Source: Arsenophonus sp052174455 (GTDB taxonomy: Bacteria > Pseudomonadota > Gammaproteobacteria > Enterobacterales > Enterobacteriaceae). Taken from it: DNA of 64,000 bases. Positions 62,283 through 64,000 of the stretch are shown here, in pieces. The translations under genes were made by a program, and so were the position numbers. Where the stretch lies: the NCBI GenBank assembly GCA_052174455.1, contig JBQMRP010000075.1:144496-208495 (forward strand), written 5' to 3'. How positions within the stretch are numbered: the first letter of the stretch is position 1; every line of letters starts with the position of its first letter. Below the pieces are notes generated by a model that worked only from the letters and a program-made list of their open reading frames with translations, searched no databases and was not told the origin of the DNA.

Positions 62283-64000
62283 AATAATTCAAATTTAATT
62301 TTGAAATAATTTTTATAGATTGCAATGGAGTTTTACTACCTAATACTGATTATAAGTAAATTCTGATTGTACAGTTAAATTATATCTAATACAGAGTGAT
62401 CTTAATCTCTTGATAGAATCAAAATGATGACTTTTCAGCGCATCTTCCATACGCTCATCAAATCACTAAGCCTACTATTTTATTTAAGGATGCATCGGTG
62501 GAGTAAGTTGCTGCTATATATCAGCTGCTCTTTATACAATGGTTGAATTCCTGTTTTCCAACGGACGAACGTTTTCGAAAATCAAAAGACGATCTGTATA
62601 TTCTTTGCTATTGTCTGTATAAGTTCCCGATTAATAACCATAGAAAATTCTTAGTTAAGATCATGTAAGATACGTCAACTATTGGTCTCAGTTTTTTCCT
62701 TGTTAAATATGGATAAAAACTCATTAAGTGCAAGTGACGCGATCTAGATCTACATCTACGAAAAGATAACGTCATGAAATTTTATTTCATATTTGCAGAA
62801 TATATTTCAATTTTATCTGTAGATAAAATCAAACTTGTAATTTTTAAACGCTTTATGCTTTAGCTTTAATATTTCTGCTACCTTATTTCACGCAAATACC
62901 CTTCTGTGAATGGGTAAATAAACAACGATCCATGCTAGATAATTCGGTAAATAAATAATATTATACCATAGAATCTACTTAATCATCCTTTTAATTAGCT
63001 AATATAACTTATTCATATTTTAAATATAAAATTCCTTACAATAATAATCCTCTAATTATTCATCGTTATTAGGCAATAGTGACTAATTTTATGATCGCTA
63101 GCAAAGGTTCTTATCATTTAGTTCTATCTGAGAAAAGGATGAACTCTTTATTAATAATAAGCTAAAGAAAATAGCTAACGCTACACCTTTTATTTAACTC
63201 TTCAAGAATCTGATCTCTAACGATCCCCTGTCAATCTCTGACTATTAAGACCGCGATTCGTTTTTTTTCTTTTATCTCCTCCTCTCCGGCGTTTCTAGAT
63301 TTCCTATATTGAATATAATGATTTCCTTTAAAGGATGAAAAAAATATTTTTTTTTGACTTCAATAACACCACTTAGTGTACTTAAATTGACCGTTACTGC
63401 TAAAATAAGAAAACAATAACACCATCTTAAACTCTGCTTTCAAATTAATGGTGTTTATTTTACTAACTTCCGTAAAGTCAAGTTATTTAACATACATCGC
63501 AGATAACTAAACTATTTATTCTTGTGATGTAGTTTCACCAGTAAACTTCCAATGATATTGTTAAATGTTTCCTGCAATTGAGAATTTTATAACAATATGT
63601 CTGAACACTAATGAATTTCCCACAACGGGGAAATATATTCATTGTAATAATATGAGTAGGATAAAGTGAAATGAGTTACTTCAATGCATGAATCGAGATT
63701 ATCCGATAAATTATCGCTGAGCTAACTAATTAGATACAGTTTTATATTGGTAGGGAATGAAGAAAGGAGTCTCTTTGATCTGTATGACTGTTTGCTTCTT
63801 CATTATAGCCTTTGTAGAAAAGATCCTTTATACAATATAAGGGGTTTCCTAACAATAACCTTTGTTAATATAACCGATCATTGACATCATCTTATTTTAC
63901 CCTTTAGTAACAATAAGTTTTTGGATATCCTATAATTCTTGCTCAAAGTAGCACATAGGCTTTTGCTGGCCTGAAGAACACCTCTGATTTTAGGTGCTTC
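62280..64000 (-). mobile_element. IS481-family element, degenerate, split by IS1595, running out of the window
   Basis: The catalytic part is read on minus at 62935-62280 (TDNSKEYTDRLL-like block near 62600). The N-terminal part lies at 64000-63876, with a worn helix-turn-helix ending in DDVNDR. The two are separated by an IS1595-type element. The 5' end is outside the window. Confidence 0.7.
62935..63875 (-). mobile_element. IS1595-family element inserted in IS481
   Basis: Minus-strand transposase relics include RKSRNAGEEEIKEKK and VLIVRD (about 63300-63220). The 5' terminal repeat meets IS481 at 63875/63876. At the other end about 110 bases of the IS1595 3' end and some IS481 sequence are deleted (junction near 62935). 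Confidence 0.7.

Noticed and set aside
1..64000. A new multi-gene defence or metabolic system
   Set aside because: Every intact gene belongs to a well-known housekeeping family and the remainder is decayed mobile DNA; nothing supports an undescribed system here.

Overview
The window looks like part of the chromosome of an insect-associated Enterobacterales symbiont in an early-to-middle stage of genome decay. The proteins are close to Escherichia/Serratia/Photorhabdus-type sequences and several gene orders are enterobacterial: folA-apaH-apaG-rsmA-pdxA-surA-lptD-djlA, rppH-(ptsP lost)-lgt-thyA, thiBPQ, manA-(fumA lost)-fumC and dnaK-dnaJ. Base composition is strongly AT-rich. By my count the 21 intact or nearly intact genes cover only about one third of the 64 kb. 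The rest is not empty spacer but recognisably eroded DNA. An Arsenophonus-, Sodalis- or Serratia symbiotica-like lineage would fit; I cannot choose between them from the sequence alone.

Layout. 1-450: tail of a dead IS256-family element. 593-1081: folA. 1110-4450: dead IS256 beside an IS481 split by an IS1595-family element. 4560-12338: apaH-apaG-rsmA-pdxA-surA-lptD and divergent djlA. 12540-14110: IS481 remnant plus two IS256 halves in inverted orientation. 14222-20033: thyA, an IS256 copy, lgt and rppH. 20150-23654: a TPP riboswitch and the thiamine transporter thiBPQ. 23735-26010: IS256 and IS1595 remnants. 26-33.3 kb: eroded DNA with a DnaC-like helicase-loader pseudogene and one copy of a duplicated unit. 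33554-35303: divergent ribC and gpmA. 35.65-38.17 kb: IS256 and IS1595. 38.2-44.3 kb: a segment visibly richer in G+C with no intact gene. 44614-50677: manA and fumC flanking a three-level nested transposon. 50.8-52.2 kb: IS256. 52345-55454: dnaJ and dnaK with a heat-shock promoter. 55.6-57.0 kb: IS256. 58098-58610: an AAG-type DNA glycosylase gene. 60.0-60.8 kb: second copy of the duplicated unit. 60.83-64.0 kb: IS256, IS481 and IS1595.

Function. The retained genes are housekeeping: folate/dTMP synthesis (folA, thyA), cofactors (pdxA, ribC, imported thiamine), outer-membrane biogenesis (surA, lptD, lgt), RNA and nucleotide maintenance (rsmA, rppH, apaH), chaperones (dnaK, dnaJ, djlA), central carbon metabolism (gpmA, manA, fumC) and DNA repair (mpg). 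Three of them (gpmA, dnaJ, thiQ) have lost or altered their extreme C-terminus through a stop or frameshift, with relics of the old tail still readable.

I found no CRISPR array, tRNA, rRNA or clearly novel multi-gene system. The most notable structure is transposon archaeology: three IS481 copies each carry an IS1595-family insertion at the same codon, in both relative orientations, and one of these was invaded again by IS256.
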